The notes: generated by a model not told the origin, from the sequence alone. A stretch of DNA of 64,000 nt from Solirubrobacter soli DSM 22325 (GCF_000423665.1 NZ_AUIK01000022.1:62001-126000), one strand, 5' to 3'; positions 9,232 through 18,669 are shown, counted from the stretch's first letter. Program-made: numbers and translations.

Positions 9232-10638
9232 ATGGTCGGCATGACTGTGGCCGACACGGTGGGTTCGGAATCGCTCCAGGAGCAGGCGCACCGGCACCTG
9301 CTGATGCACTTCACCCGCAACGGGGCCTTCGGGCCGGACGGCAAGCCGCTCCTGGTGCTGGAGCGGGGCGAGGGCGCCTACGTCTTCGACACCGACGGCA
9401 AGCGCTACTTCGATGGCCTGTCGTCGCTGTTCTGCTGCCAGATCGGCTACTCGTTCGGCGAGGAGATGGCCGCGGTCGCCGGCACGCAGCTCTCGACGCT
9501 CGCCTTCAACACCAACTGGGCGACCGCGCACCCGCCGGCGATCCAGCTCGCCGCCGCGCTCGCCGAGCGCGCGCCGGGCGACCTGAACCGCGTGTTCTTC
9601 ACCAACGGCGGCTCGGAGTCGGTCGAGGCCGCGTGGAAGATCGTCCGCCAGCACTACCTGGCCAAGGGCGAGCCGCAGCGCACCAAGGCGATCGCGCGTG
9701 AGATCGCCTACCACGGCGTCACGCTCGGCGCCCTGAGCTTCACCGGCGTCCGGCCGATGAAGGAGCCGTTCGGCGCGGCGCCGATCCCGGTCGTGCGGAT
9801 CTCCAACACGAACCGCTACCGCGACCCCGACGGCGACGACGACGCCGCGCTGTGCGCGCGCCTGCTCGACGAGGCCGAGCGGACGATCCTCGAGGCGGGG
9901 CCGGAGACGGTCGCGATGCTGATCGCCGAGCCCGTCCAGAACGCGGGCGGGTGCCTGACGCCCCCGGACGGCTACTGGCCGGGGCTGCGCGCGCTCTGCG
10001 ACAAGTACGGGATCGCGCTGGTCGCCGACGAGGTGATCACCGGCTTCGGCCGCATCGGCGAGTGGTTCGCGTCCTCGCGCTACGACGTCGCCCCGGACCT
10101 GATCACATGCGCGAAGGGCATCACGTCGGCCTACGCGCCGATGGGCGCGGTGCTCGTGAGCGACCGGATCGCCGAGCCGCTGTACGAGGACGGCCGGATG
10201 CTGATGCACGGCATCACGTTCGCCGGGCACCCGGTGGCGGCGGCGATCGCGCTGCGCAACGTCGAGATCTTCGAGCGTGAGGGCGTGCTCGAGAACGTGC
10301 GGGCGCTCGAGCCGTACATGGGCGAGCTGCTGGAGGGCATCAAGTCGCGGGTGCCGATCGTGGGCGATGTGCGCGGCGCCGGGTTCTTCTGGGCGCTGGA
10401 GCTGGTGCGCGACGCCGATCAGTCCCGCTTCTCCGCTGAGGAGCGCGAGAAGCTCCTGCGCGGGTTCATGGCCGGGCGGCTGCTCGAGGAAGGGCTGATC
10501 GCGCGGCCCGACGACCGCGGCGACGCCGTCCTGCACCTCGCGCCGCCGCTGATCTCGACCCGCTCCGAGCTCGAGGAGATGGCGGCCAAGGCGGAGGCCG
10601 TGCTGGCCGACGCCTCCGAGCGCTTCTACGCGGGATGA
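9232..10638 (+). CDS. Class III (omega-amino acid) PLP aminotransferase
   Basis: 468 residues of fold-type I class III aminotransferase. The PLP lysine is Lys295 in CAKGITSAYAPMGA, with the cofactor Asp in LVADEVITGFGRIGEW and the phosphate-contact region TNGGSESVEAAWKI. Relatives transfer an amino group from omega-amines, beta-alanine or putrescine to pyruvate. The start could be ATG 9232 or 9241; in-frame ATGs further upstream lack family similarity. Its stop overlaps the FAD oxidoreductase start as ATGA, and together with the PotA-like ATPase and PucR nearby this suggests polyamine or amine catabolism. The exact substrate cannot be read from sequence. Confidence 0.9.
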   Translation: MVGMTVADTVGSESLQEQAHRHLLMHFTRNGAFGPDGKPLLVLERGEGAYVFDTDGKRYFDGLSSLFCCQIGYSFGEEMAAVAGTQLSTLAFNTNWATAHPPAIQLAAALAERAPGDLNRVFFTNGGSESVEAAWKIVRQHYLAKGEPQRTKAIAREIAYHGVTLGALSFTGVRPMKEPFGAAPIPVVRISNTNRYRDPDGDDDAALCARLLDEAERTILEAGPETVAMLIAEPVQNAGGCLTPPDGYWPGLRALCDKYGIALVADEVITGFGRIGEWFASSRYDVAPDLITCAKGITSAYAPMGAVLVSDRIAEPLYEDGRMLMHGITFAGHPVAAAIALRNVEIFEREGVLENVRALEPYMGELLEGIKSRVPIVGDVRGAGFFWALELVRDADQSRFSAEEREKLLRGFMAGRLLEEGLIARPDDRGDAVLHLAPPLISTRSELEEMAAKAEAVLADASERFYAG

Positions 10639-12041
10639 CCGTCGCGGTGCGGCGCGGCGCGGCGATGCCGGGCCTCGTCCACACAGCGCACGGCTACTGG
10701 CTCGCCGAAGCCGGCGGCGTCGATCCGGCGCCGCCGCTCGACGGCGACGTCAGCGCCGATGTCGTCGTCATCGGCGGCGGCTATACCGGCCTGTGGACGG
10801 CGTGGCAGCTGCGCGAGCGTGGCGCGTCGGTCGTGCTGCTCGAGGCCGAGCTGTGCGGGCATGGGCCGAGCGGGCGCAACGGCGGGTTCTGCGAGACGCT
10901 GTGGACGCATCTCCCGTCGCTGATCGAGCGCTTCGGCCGCGACCGCGCGATCGAGATCTGCCAGGCCTCGACCGAGAGCGTCGAGATGATCGGCGCCTGG
11001 TGCGACGAGCAGGGCGTCGACGCGTGGTTCCGCCAGGGCGGGTACATGATGGCCTCGACGGCGCCCGCCCACGACGCGGTGGTCGACGAGATCCTCGCCG
11101 TGGCGCCCCGGAGCCGCGTGCGCGAGCTCAACGAGTCCGGCGTGCGCCACCGCTGCGACTCGCCGCGGTTCCGGCGCGGGCTGTTCGTGCGCGACGACGC
11201 CACCGTCCAGCCCGCGCGGCTGTCGTTGGGCCTGCGCGATCGCGTGCGCGGAGCGGGCGTCGAGGTCTTCGAGCGCTCGCGGGTGCGGGCGCTGCACACC
11301 CACGCGGCCGGCGTGACCGCGGAGACCGGCGGCGGGCGCGTGCGCGCGGGCGCCGCGGTGCTCGCCGTCAACGCCGCGACCCGCGGCTTCGGCCCGCTGA
11401 AGTCGCGCATCTCGGTCACGTCGTCGCACATCGTCCTCACCGAGCCGGTCCCGGATGTGCTGGACGAGCTGGGCTGGCGCGGCGGCGAGTGCATCACCGA
11501 CGCGCGCGTGTTCGTGCACTACTTCCGCACGACCCGCGACGACCGGATCGCGTTCGGGTGGGGTGGGGGACGGCTGGCTCCGGGCGCCCGCCTCGGCGGC
11601 AAGGTCGAGGTCGACGCCGCGGTCGCCGCCGAGACCGGCAAGCACCTGGTCGAGATGTTCCCGGCGCTCGAAGGCCGCGCGATCACGCACGCCTGGGGCG
11701 GTCCGATCGACGTCTCCCCGAGTCATCTCCCGCAGATCGGCACGCTCGACGGCGCGCCCGTCCACTACGCGTTCGGCTTCACCGGCAACGGCGTCGGGCC
11801 CTCGCACCTCGCCGGCCGCGTGCTCGCGTCGCTGGCCTCAGGCGAGCGGAGCGACCTCGCGGTCGTCGACCCCGCGCCCGTCCGTGTGCCGCCCGAGCCG
11901 ATCGCATTCGCGGGCGGAATGCTGGTGCGCCGTGCCTTCATACGTAAAGAGCGTCTGGAAGAGCAGGGTCGCACTGTCGACCCGTTGACGCGCGCGGTGG
12001 CCGCGGCCCCGCGCGCGCTGGGCATCCACGTCGCGCGTTAG
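10635..12041 (+). CDS. FAD-dependent oxidoreductase, DAO/PuuB-like
   Basis: 468 residues. The dinucleotide-binding motif VVIGGGYTGLWTAWQL lies at about residues 44-59, with the following Glu (LLEAE) binding the ribose. GPSGRNGGFCE and the C-terminal YAFGFTGNGVGPSHLAGR are typical of the DAO family close to gamma-glutamylputrescine oxidase. It would oxidise an amine or N-methyl amino acid with release of peroxide. It is translationally coupled to the aminotransferase (4-bp overlap), supporting one catabolic unit. Its TAG interlocks with the TAA of the convergent gene within four bases. Confidence 0.87.
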   Translation: MTVAVRRGAAMPGLVHTAHGYWLAEAGGVDPAPPLDGDVSADVVVIGGGYTGLWTAWQLRERGASVVLLEAELCGHGPSGRNGGFCETLWTHLPSLIERFGRDRAIEICQASTESVEMIGAWCDEQGVDAWFRQGGYMMASTAPAHDAVVDEILAVAPRSRVRELNESGVRHRCDSPRFRRGLFVRDDATVQPARLSLGLRDRVRGAGVEVFERSRVRALHTHAAGVTAETGGGRVRAGAAVLAVNAATRGFGPLKSRISVTSSHIVLTEPVPDVLDELGWRGGECITDARVFVHYFRTTRDDRIAFGWGGGRLAPGARLGGKVEVDAAVAAETGKHLVEMFPALEGRAITHAWGGPIDVSPSHLPQIGTLDGAPVHYAFGFTGNGVGPSHLAGRVLASLASGERSDLAVVDPAPVRVPPEPIAFAGGMLVRRAFIRKERLEEQGRTVDPLTRAVAAAPRALGIHVAR

Positions 12042-15000
12042 AGCCGCCTGACCGCGCTGCGCGCCGAGCCCACCTCGGCGCGCACGCGCAACCCGGCCCG
12101 CCCCTTCACGGTGATCCGCACGGTCCGCGCGACCCCGGCGCGGAACGAGACGGTCGTCCTGCCGAGCACGGTCCGCCTGCCGGTCGCGAGCCGCACCACC
12201 ACGGCTTGACGACCGCCGGCGGGGTCGGTCACGACGACCGCCACACGCCGCGCCGACGCGCTCTGGATCCTGATGCGCGTGGGGGCGACGACGCCGTCGC
12301 GCACGCGCCCGGACGGATCGCGCACGCCGCCCACGGGAACCGCCACGGGGGTCTCGGCGGACGCCGGAGTGGGCGTGGCGGTCGGCGTCGGCGTTGCGGT
12401 CACGGTCGGCGTCGGCGTTGCGGTCGGCGTCGGCGTTGCGGTCACGGTCGGCGTCGGCGTTGCGGTCGGCGTCGGCGTTGCGGTCACGGTCGGCGTGGGC
12501 GTCGCGGTCGGCGTCGGCGTTGCCGTCGGGTCCGGAGCGATCAGCGCGCTCGGCGCGCTCACCGCCCGCGCGGACCTGCCGCCCGCGCCGTACGCGATGA
12601 CGAAGGTGCGGAGGCGGTGGCCGACGTCCCTGTCGTCCAGGCGGTGGCCGCGTCCCGTGCCGGCGATCTCGGCGCACGTGTCGCCCGCGGCGTCGCAGCG
12701 CAGCCAGCCGTAGCGCGACGATCCGGTGGCCTCGGACGCGCGGAGGATCTCGCCCGCGCGGGCCGCGCCGTCGAGGGTCGGCGCGACCGCCGCCGGCGGC
12801 GCACCTGCCGGCGACGCCACGATCGGCCCGATCTCGTTCGAGAGCGGCTCGACGAAGTCGTCGTCGGCGTAGCCCGGCCACGCGCGCACGCGGATGCGGT
12901 ACCCGACGTCGCTCGCGCGCACCGTGTACGTCCCGTCGACGCCCGTCAGATCCGTGCAGCCGGACGCGTTGCAACGCTCGAAGCCGACGCTCGCCGTCGC
13001 GGCGTCCGGCTCGTAGAGGCCCGCGTCCGCGGTCAGCAGCGACCCGACGACCGGCCGCCCCCACAGCTGCGGCCCGACCACGGTCCGCGGCCCGTGCCCG
13101 ACCATCAGCGGGCCGGGAGCGGACCGCACCGGGGCGGACATCCCGCCGTCGTTGAACGCGACCGCCTCGACGCGGAAGCGATGGCCGGCGTCGGCCTCGC
13201 GCACGCCCATCAGCCAGGTGTCGTCCTCGACCTCGACGCAGCCCTCGCCGTCGGCGTCACAGCGCAGCCAGCGGGTCTGCACGAACGTCGGCGAGCCGCT
13301 CCACTCGAGCCCTTCGAAGCGCTGCGTGCCACCCGGGAACCGGCTCCCGTAGATCCGCGGGGCCGACACCGCGACCGGCGGCGGCACCGACTGCGCCGGC
13401 CCGAACCGCGCCAGCCCGTTCGCGCTCGTCAGCTCGGTCATCTGAAACAGCCCGGACGCCAACACGCCTCCGGGCGCGATCGCCAGGTCCAGCACGGTGG
13501 GATCGAGGTGCGGCCGGAACGACGTCACCACCCGGTCCGGGAGCCGGATCTCCGCGAACCCGTCGCGCGGAACCCCGTTCACCGCGTCGAAGTAGCCACC
13601 CAGGTACAGCCGGTCCGGCGCGACCGCGATCGCGTACACGTCCTTGTCCACCCGCGGCACCGCCGGGTCGACCGAGCCGTCCGCGCGCAGGTGACCGACA
13701 CCGCCGTCGAACTGGCCCGCGTACCAGACGCCGCCGGACCCGTCCGGGACGATCGACTCGACCCACGACCCCGCCGTCGTGGTGAACACCGTCGACCGCG
13801 CCAGCGTCGACGCGTCGTACGCGACCAGATACGGCGAGAACCGCCCGCCGACGTGCAGCGTCGGGCCGGATAGGGCCATGGCGATGACCTGGTCGTCGAG
13901 CACCGGGCTCCACGGCAGCGCGGTTCCCGTCGCCAGGTCGATCGCGCCGAGGTTGAACACGTCGACGCCGCCGATCTTCGAGATCCGGCCGCCGACGAAC
14001 AGCCGGTCGCCGCTGACGGCCAGCGCCGTCACGAGCCCGGTGACGTCCGGCAGATCCCGCCACTCGCCCGTGCGCACGTTGTATCCGGCGACGCCCTTCT
14101 CGGCCCGGCCCGAGATCTCGGTGAAGTCGCCGCCGACGTAGAGCCAGTCGCCGGCCTTGGCGACGACGCCGGCGCCGCCGTAGCGGGGCGGGAAGCCCGG
14201 CAGCTGCCCACCGGCCTTCAGCGACAGCCCGGTCGGCACGCCCGTCCGCAGATCGATCGCGGCGATCCCGTCGCGCGTCGCGCTCGGCCCGTTGCCCACG
14301 CTCCGCCCGGCCACGGCGATCCGCCCGCCGCCGATCGCGATGTCGTTGGCCCGACCACCCGCGCCTCCGACGAAGCCGTCCGGAGCGCCCGTCCGCAGAT
14401 CGATGCCCACGAGCCCGCCGCTGAGCCCGGACACGAGCAGGCGATCGCCCCAGACCTCGAACGCGGTCGGTTCCCACTCGCCCGCGAACCACCCGAGGCG
14501 GGTCGCGGTGCCCGGCGCGAACGCCTGCACGTTGCTGTCGTCCTTGAACTCGCCGCCGATCACCACCGCCCGGGACGTGGCGACGACCTCGCCGCCCTCA
14601 TAGATCCCGAAGTCCAGCGGCAGGAGCGACCCGTCCGACGCTCGCAGCGCGACCGCGCCGATCCGCATGTCCTCGTAGCGCGCATCGTGCATGTCGCCCG
14701 ACACGTAGACGGTGTCGCCGTACGCCGACACGCGCGACGCCTCGCCCGGCGGCAGCGCCGCGGTCCAGTCCAGCACGGCGCCCGTGTCCGGGTCGATCGC
14801 CGCCATCCGCGGATGCGCGTCCCCACCCGCCTGCGAGAACCCGCCGACGACGTACAGCCGCTCGGACACCGGGTCCAGCGCCATGTCCCACGCGGCGCCG
14901 TTGAGGCCGTGCGGGAAGCGATCCAACACCGCGCCCGTGCTCGGATCGAGCGCGGCGAGCCCCTTGATCGTGCGCCCGCCGATCCGGTTGAACGTGCCCG

Positions 15001-15475
15001 CGACCCACAGCACGCCGTCACGCAGGAGCATCCAGTACGCGACGCCGTTGCTCTCCGGCCGGAACACCGGGTCCACGCTCCCGTCCGCGCGGATATGGAC
15101 GAGGTTCTCGATCGACGTTCCCTCGACCCGCTGGAAGCTCCCGCTCACGAACCAGCCGCCGGCGCCGTCGGACTCGACCGACTCGGCCTCGGTGGGCAGC
15201 ACGCTCCCGTCCGTGTACGGCGGGATCGCCCAGTCGACCATGCCCGGGTAGCCGCGGATGAATGCGCCGTCCACCGCCGAGATGACCGAGAACGGCGAGG
15301 ACGGCGGCCCGAGCCGGAACGCGCCCGCCATGTAGACGACGTCCCCGTCGACGACCATCGAGGACGGGCTCGAGCCGGTGGGGAACGGCGAAGGCACAGA
15401 CGAGGTCTGCGCGGCGGCGGGGGCGGCCGCGGCGGCCGCGAGGACCGCCGCGATGCACAGGGGCCTGAGGATCAT
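12038..15475 (-). CDS. Large secreted beta-propeller protein with Thr-Pro repeat linker
   Basis: 1145 residues with a signal peptide (MILRPLCIAAVLAAAAAAPA, cleavage near AAAQT). About residues 30-690 contain repeated blades of the LYVGGDFT...G...A.D..TG type, as in DUF5122/delta-60 propellers. Two or more Ig-like segments with paired cysteines follow, then a Thr/Pro/Ala repeat of 14-residue period (DNA 12370-12531), and a basic C-terminal domain. No catalytic residues are recognised; adhesion or surface display is inference. A strong AAAGGAG Shine-Dalgarno upstream belongs to an ATG at 15512 in another frame, while the chosen ATG lies 3 nt beyond a 24-bp palindrome, so the N-terminus deserves checking. 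Confidence 0.75.
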   Translation of the reverse strand: MILRPLCIAAVLAAAAAAPAAAQTSSVPSPFPTGSSPSSMVVDGDVVYMAGAFRLGPPSSPFSVISAVDGAFIRGYPGMVDWAIPPYTDGSVLPTEAESVESDGAGGWFVSGSFQRVEGTSIENLVHIRADGSVDPVFRPESNGVAYWMLLRDGVLWVAGTFNRIGGRTIKGLAALDPSTGAVLDRFPHGLNGAAWDMALDPVSERLYVVGGFSQAGGDAHPRMAAIDPDTGAVLDWTAALPPGEASRVSAYGDTVYVSGDMHDARYEDMRIGAVALRASDGSLLPLDFGIYEGGEVVATSRAVVIGGEFKDDSNVQAFAPGTATRLGWFAGEWEPTAFEVWGDRLLVSGLSGGLVGIDLRTGAPDGFVGGAGGRANDIAIGGGRIAVAGRSVGNGPSATRDGIAAIDLRTGVPTGLSLKAGGQLPGFPPRYGGAGVVAKAGDWLYVGGDFTEISGRAEKGVAGYNVRTGEWRDLPDVTGLVTALAVSGDRLFVGGRISKIGGVDVFNLGAIDLATGTALPWSPVLDDQVIAMALSGPTLHVGGRFSPYLVAYDASTLARSTVFTTTAGSWVESIVPDGSGGVWYAGQFDGGVGHLRADGSVDPAVPRVDKDVYAIAVAPDRLYLGGYFDAVNGVPRDGFAEIRLPDRVVTSFRPHLDPTVLDLAIAPGGVLASGLFQMTELTSANGLARFGPAQSVPPPVAVSAPRIYGSRFPGGTQRFEGLEWSGSPTFVQTRWLRCDADGEGCVEVEDDTWLMGVREADAGHRFRVEAVAFNDGGMSAPVRSAPGPLMVGHGPRTVVGPQLWGRPVVGSLLTADAGLYEPDAATASVGFERCNASGCTDLTGVDGTYTVRASDVGYRIRVRAWPGYADDDFVEPLSNEIGPIVASPAGAPPAAVAPTLDGAARAGEILRASEATGSSRYGWLRCDAAGDTCAEIAGTGRGHRLDDRDVGHRLRTFVIAYGAGGRSARAVSAPSALIAPDPTATPTPTATPTPTVTATPTPTATPTPTVTATPTPTATPTPTVTATPTPTATPTPASAETPVAVPVGGVRDPSGRVRDGVVAPTRIRIQSASARRVAVVVTDPAGGRQAVVVRLATGRRTVLGRTTVSFRAGVARTVRITVKGRAGLRVRAEVGSARSAVRRL
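12370..12531. repeat. In-frame tandem repeat, period 42 bp
   Basis: About three and a half to four copies of a 42-bp unit built from GTCGGCGTCGGCGTTGCGGT and a GTCACG insert (plus-strand view). On the coding strand it encodes alternating TPTPTA and TPTPTVTA, a flexible linker before the C-terminal domain of the propeller protein. Confidence 0.85.
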
Positions 15476-15478
15476 CGC

Positions 15479-15502
15479 GGCGGAGCGGGTACCCGCTCCG
15501 CC
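15479..15502. promoter_or_regulatory. 24-bp perfect palindrome in the 5' region of the propeller gene
   Basis: GGCGGAGCGGGT followed directly by its exact reverse complement. It lies between fmdB (ends 15523) and the propeller start (15475), both on the minus strand. It could be the fmd operon terminator, although no T-run follows, or a hairpin or operator at the start of the next gene. Confidence 0.45.
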
Positions 15503-15522
15503 GTCGTCTCATACTCCTTTAA

Positions 15523-15768
15523 TCAGTGCGAGTGCAGGTGGAGCGGCCGGCCCGGCCCCGGCCGCGACACGACCTCGGGCGTACCTGCGCTGCGCTCCTC
15601 GCGATCGAGGGCCCGTCGCAGCGGCGCGCCCATGCGGCGCACCCCCGGCGCGCTGAAGACGCGCCGGGCCGGGGCGGAGCACGACGGGCAGGCGGCGCCC
15701 GGATCGGAGACCGGGCGCCGCGCCTCGAACGGCCCGCACCCCTCGCACACGAAGTCGTAGAGCGGCAT
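15523..15768 (-). CDS. fmdB: FmdB-type zinc ribbon protein
   Basis: 81 residues with two CxxC knuckles (CEGC near residue 8 and CPSC near 27), the FmdB/regulatory-protein zinc-ribbon signature at the N-terminus, and a His/Pro-rich tail. Its ATG shares a base with the formamidase stop (TGATG). In methylotrophs fmdB accompanies formamidase genes and is thought to be regulatory. It is the last gene of the fmd operon. Confidence 0.82.
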   Translation of the reverse strand: MPLYDFVCEGCGPFEARRPVSDPGAACPSCSAPARRVFSAPGVRRMGAPLRRALDREERSAGTPEVVSRPGPGRPLHLHSH

Positions 15769-17012
15769 CAGCTCGCCAGCGCCGAGGTCCCGCGGTCGGT
15801 CGGCGTCGGGCCGTCGGCGGTCGGCCGGATGTCGACGTCGAAGATCGCGGTCGGCAGATACAGCGAGCAGCACGCGTTCGGGATGTCCACGACGCCCGAG
15901 ATCCGTCCCTCGATCGGCGCCGATCCCAGCAGCAGGTACGCCTGCTCGCCGGTGTAGCCGAACGTCTTGAGGTAGGCGATCGCGTTCAGGCACGCCCGCC
16001 GGTAGGCGATCGTGGCGTCGAGGTAGTGGTTCTCGCCGCCCTCGTCGACCGAGATGCCGATGAACGTCAGGAACTCCGAGTAGCGCGGCTCGACCCGCCC
16101 CGGCATGAAGATCGGGTTCGTGGTGACGCCGTACTTGGCCATGCCGCCCTTGATCAGCTCGACGCCGAAGTCGATGAACCCGCCCATCTCGATCGCGCCG
16201 CAGAACGTGATCTCGCCGTCGCCCTGGCTGAAATGGAGGTCGCCGCCGGACAGCAGGGCGCCGTCCACGTGCACCGGGTAGAAGACGCGGCTCCCACGCG
16301 TGAAGTTCTTGATGTCGTGGTTGCCGCCGTTCTCCCGGGCCGGCACGGTGCGCGCACCCTCGCGCGCGACCTTCGCCAGCGCGTCGCCGGAGAGGGTCCC
16401 CGCGAGCGTCTGGTCGATCAGCGGCGGCAGCGCAAGCGGCGGCACGCGATCGGGGTCCTTGTCGATCAGCGCCTGCTCGCGGCGGTTCCACTCGGCCAGC
16501 AGCTCGGCCGACGGCGCCGTGCCGAACAGCCCGGGGTGCGTGATGCCCGTGTAGCGCACGCCCGGGATGTGCCGCGAGGTCGCCTCCTGACCGTGGAAGT
16601 CCCAGATCGCCTTGGCGGACTCCGGGTAGTGGTCGGTGAGGAACCCGCCGCCGTTCTCGCGCGCGAAGATCCCCGTGTAGCCCCAGCCTTGGCCCGGCGC
16701 GTCGCCGACCTCCTGCGGGCACGGCCCGAGGTCGAGGATGTCGACCACCAGCAGGTCGCCGGGCTCGGCGCCCTCGACCGCCACCGGCCCGCTCAGCATG
16801 TGCGCGCGGTTGAGGTCGACGTCGCGCACGTCGTTGGCGGAGTCGTTGTTGTGAATCTGGGCGTCGGTCCACTCGCGGCACTCGACCCGGAACTCACTCC
16901 CGGGCTTGACCGACGCCGCGGGCGGGATGTCGGGGTGCCAGCGGTTGTGGCCGGGCACCGCCTGCTCGGCCATCGGCTTGGACTGGTCGACGGAGAAGAC
17001 GACCTCGGGCAT
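15768..17012 (-). CDS. fmdA: Formamidase / acetamidase-formamidase family amidohydrolase
   Basis: 414 residues, the normal size of FmdA (about 400-410). It matches the family throughout, for example VDQSKPMAEQAVPGHNRWHP at the N-terminus, then GDLLVVDILDLGP and GGDLHFSQGDGEITFCGAIE. It hydrolyses formamide (or short amides) to formate and ammonia in the cytoplasm. SD-like GGGAGGCAA precedes the ATG at 17012. It follows a SatP-type transporter gene by 18 nt and overlaps fmdB by one base, forming a minus-strand operon from 18669 to 15523. Confidence 0.92.
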   Translation of the reverse strand: MPEVVFSVDQSKPMAEQAVPGHNRWHPDIPPAASVKPGSEFRVECREWTDAQIHNNDSANDVRDVDLNRAHMLSGPVAVEGAEPGDLLVVDILDLGPCPQEVGDAPGQGWGYTGIFARENGGGFLTDHYPESAKAIWDFHGQEATSRHIPGVRYTGITHPGLFGTAPSAELLAEWNRREQALIDKDPDRVPPLALPPLIDQTLAGTLSGDALAKVAREGARTVPARENGGNHDIKNFTRGSRVFYPVHVDGALLSGGDLHFSQGDGEITFCGAIEMGGFIDFGVELIKGGMAKYGVTTNPIFMPGRVEPRYSEFLTFIGISVDEGGENHYLDATIAYRRACLNAIAYLKTFGYTGEQAYLLLGSAPIEGRISGVVDIPNACCSLYLPTAIFDVDIRPTADGPTPTDRGTSALAS

Positions 17013-17030
17013 GGCAGTTGCCTCCCTTGA

Positions 17031-17645
17031 CTACTTGCCGTAGGGGTACGGAATGAGCGGGATCAAGGCCTTAGGCCCCATCCCGTTGAGCACCAGGCCG
17101 AAGCCCACCCACCACGCGCAGATCCCGTCGAGGATCCCGATCCAGCCGGTGATCCGCAGCAGCGTGGTGCCCTCAGGCCCGGCGATGTTGACGATGCCCG
17201 CCAGCAGGTACACGAGCACGAGCAGCAGGAACGCCAGGAACGCCGGCAGGTTCACGTAGTAGGCGCCATATGTCATGAACGCCGTGAAGACGGCCCACAT
17301 GAGCAGGTACGCGCCGAACGAGTCACCGAACTGGCCCGCGTCGGAGACCTCCGGCGCGAACCAGCGCAGGATCATCGGCGTCGTGAACAGGAAGCACGCA
17401 TAGCCGACGCCGAACGTCGCGCCGAACAGGTTGCCGCCGCGGAACTCCCACAGCCCGCCGACGAGCATCCCCAACGCCCCGGTGCCGAAGGCGACCGGCA
17501 CGAACAACCCGGCCGAGGCGTCCACCCAGCCGGCATTGGCGAACGAGAGCGCCAGCACCGAGAACCCGAACGCGAACACGCACAGCGGCACGCCGCTCGC
17601 GGTCTCGCTCGCCGCCACGGGCGGCGCATCGATGGTCGCGGCCAT
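17031..17645 (-). CDS. Acetate/amide uptake transporter (GPR1/FUN34/SatP-YaaH family)
   Basis: 204 residues with six predicted membrane helices. It contains EFRGGNLFGATFGVGYACFL and other family segments. SatP members carry acetate or succinate, and bacterial relatives in amidase operons are proposed to carry short amides or ammonia. The start ATG at 17645 follows the hydrolase stop (17647) by 1 nt; the longer reading to 17711 would run inside that gene. Co-transcription with fmdA suggests uptake of formamide or export of formate (inference). Confidence 0.87.
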   Translation of the reverse strand: MAATIDAPPVAASETASGVPLCVFAFGFSVLALSFANAGWVDASAGLFVPVAFGTGALGMLVGGLWEFRGGNLFGATFGVGYACFLFTTPMILRWFAPEVSDAGQFGDSFGAYLLMWAVFTAFMTYGAYYVNLPAFLAFLLLVLVYLLAGIVNIAGPEGTTLLRITGWIGILDGICAWWVGFGLVLNGMGPKALIPLIPYPYGK

Positions 17646-17646
17646 G

Positions 17647-18669
17647 TCAACTCGCCAGCAGCTCTTTGAGGGTGTCGTCGATGAACTTCGTGTCGACCGG
17701 GTTCGCGCCACCCCCAGCGAAGTGGCCGTACACGCCCGGGATGACGCGCAGCTCCCCGTTCGGGATGTGCTGCACCGCGAACTCCTCGTCCTCGGGCGGG
17801 AAGTAGAGGTCCTTCAGCGCGGGCAGGACGATCGTCTTGGCCTTGATCGTCTTCAGCGCCGCGACCTGGTCGCCGTCGAAGCCGGGCGTGGCACCGACGT
17901 TGCCGTTCTGCCACGTCCACAGCATCGTCAGGAGGTTGTTCGGGTCGCGGCGGTCCAGGAAGAAGCCCTCCCAGAACCCGACGAGGAAGTCCTCGAGCGA
18001 CGAGAACCCCATCGCCTTGTACTCCTGCTGCCAGTAGAAGGCCTGCGAGAAGCCCCAGCCGGCGTACACGCGCGCCGCGGCGCGCAGGCCCTTGGCCGGC
18101 TTCTCCGTGTACCAGCCGTCCTGGAAGGCGGCGTCCGCCGTCAGCGCGGCCTTCACACCCTCCAGGAAGACGATGTTGTGCTCCGACGTCTTCGAGGAAC
18201 CGCAGAACGGGCACGCGCGCTGGACCATGTCCGGGTAGCTGACCGCCCACTGGTAGGTCTGCCCGGCGCCCATCGACCAGCCGGTGACCAGCGGAAGCGT
18301 CTCGATCCCGAACGAGGTCACGAGCTTGTGCTGCTGCGCGACCTGGTCGTAGAACGTGACCTTCGGGAAGCGCGCGCCGTTGTAGGGTGGCGGCGTGTTG
18401 GACGGCGAGCTCGAGAGCCCGTTGCCCAGCATGTTCGGGACGATGATGAAGTACTTGGCCGGGTCGAGGGCCATGCCCTCGCCGATGAGCCACTCGTTGT
18501 CCCAGTGGCGCCCCGAGTACCACGTCGGGTACACGATCGCGTTGCTCTTGTCGGCGTTGAGCTGCCCGAACGTCTTGTACGCGAGCTTGGCGTCGCGCAA
18601 CGTCGCCCCGTGCTGCAGCGCGACATCGCCGAGATCGAACACCTCGTAGTCCTGCACGAACTCATCCAT
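17647..18669 (-). CDS. Alpha/beta hydrolase, homoserine acetyltransferase (MetX)-like
   Basis: 340 residues with an alpha/beta hydrolase fold. Nucleophile Ser lies in GWSMGAGQTYQW, with a likely Asp in ALKDLYFPPEDE and His in YGHFAGGGAN. The N-terminal layout (LRDAKLAYKTFGQLNADKSN and the following HWDNEWLIGEG) is that of MetX-like proteins. True MetX needs homoserine-binding residues that cannot be judged here. Its place as first gene of the formamidase operon points to hydrolysis of an amide or ester precursor instead (inference). A GGGGAGGAG ribosome site precedes the ATG. Confidence 0.85.
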   Translation of the reverse strand: MDEFVQDYEVFDLGDVALQHGATLRDAKLAYKTFGQLNADKSNAIVYPTWYSGRHWDNEWLIGEGMALDPAKYFIIVPNMLGNGLSSSPSNTPPPYNGARFPKVTFYDQVAQQHKLVTSFGIETLPLVTGWSMGAGQTYQWAVSYPDMVQRACPFCGSSKTSEHNIVFLEGVKAALTADAAFQDGWYTEKPAKGLRAAARVYAGWGFSQAFYWQQEYKAMGFSSLEDFLVGFWEGFFLDRRDPNNLLTMLWTWQNGNVGATPGFDGDQVAALKTIKAKTIVLPALKDLYFPPEDEEFAVQHIPNGELRVIPGVYGHFAGGGANPVDTKFIDDTLKELLAS

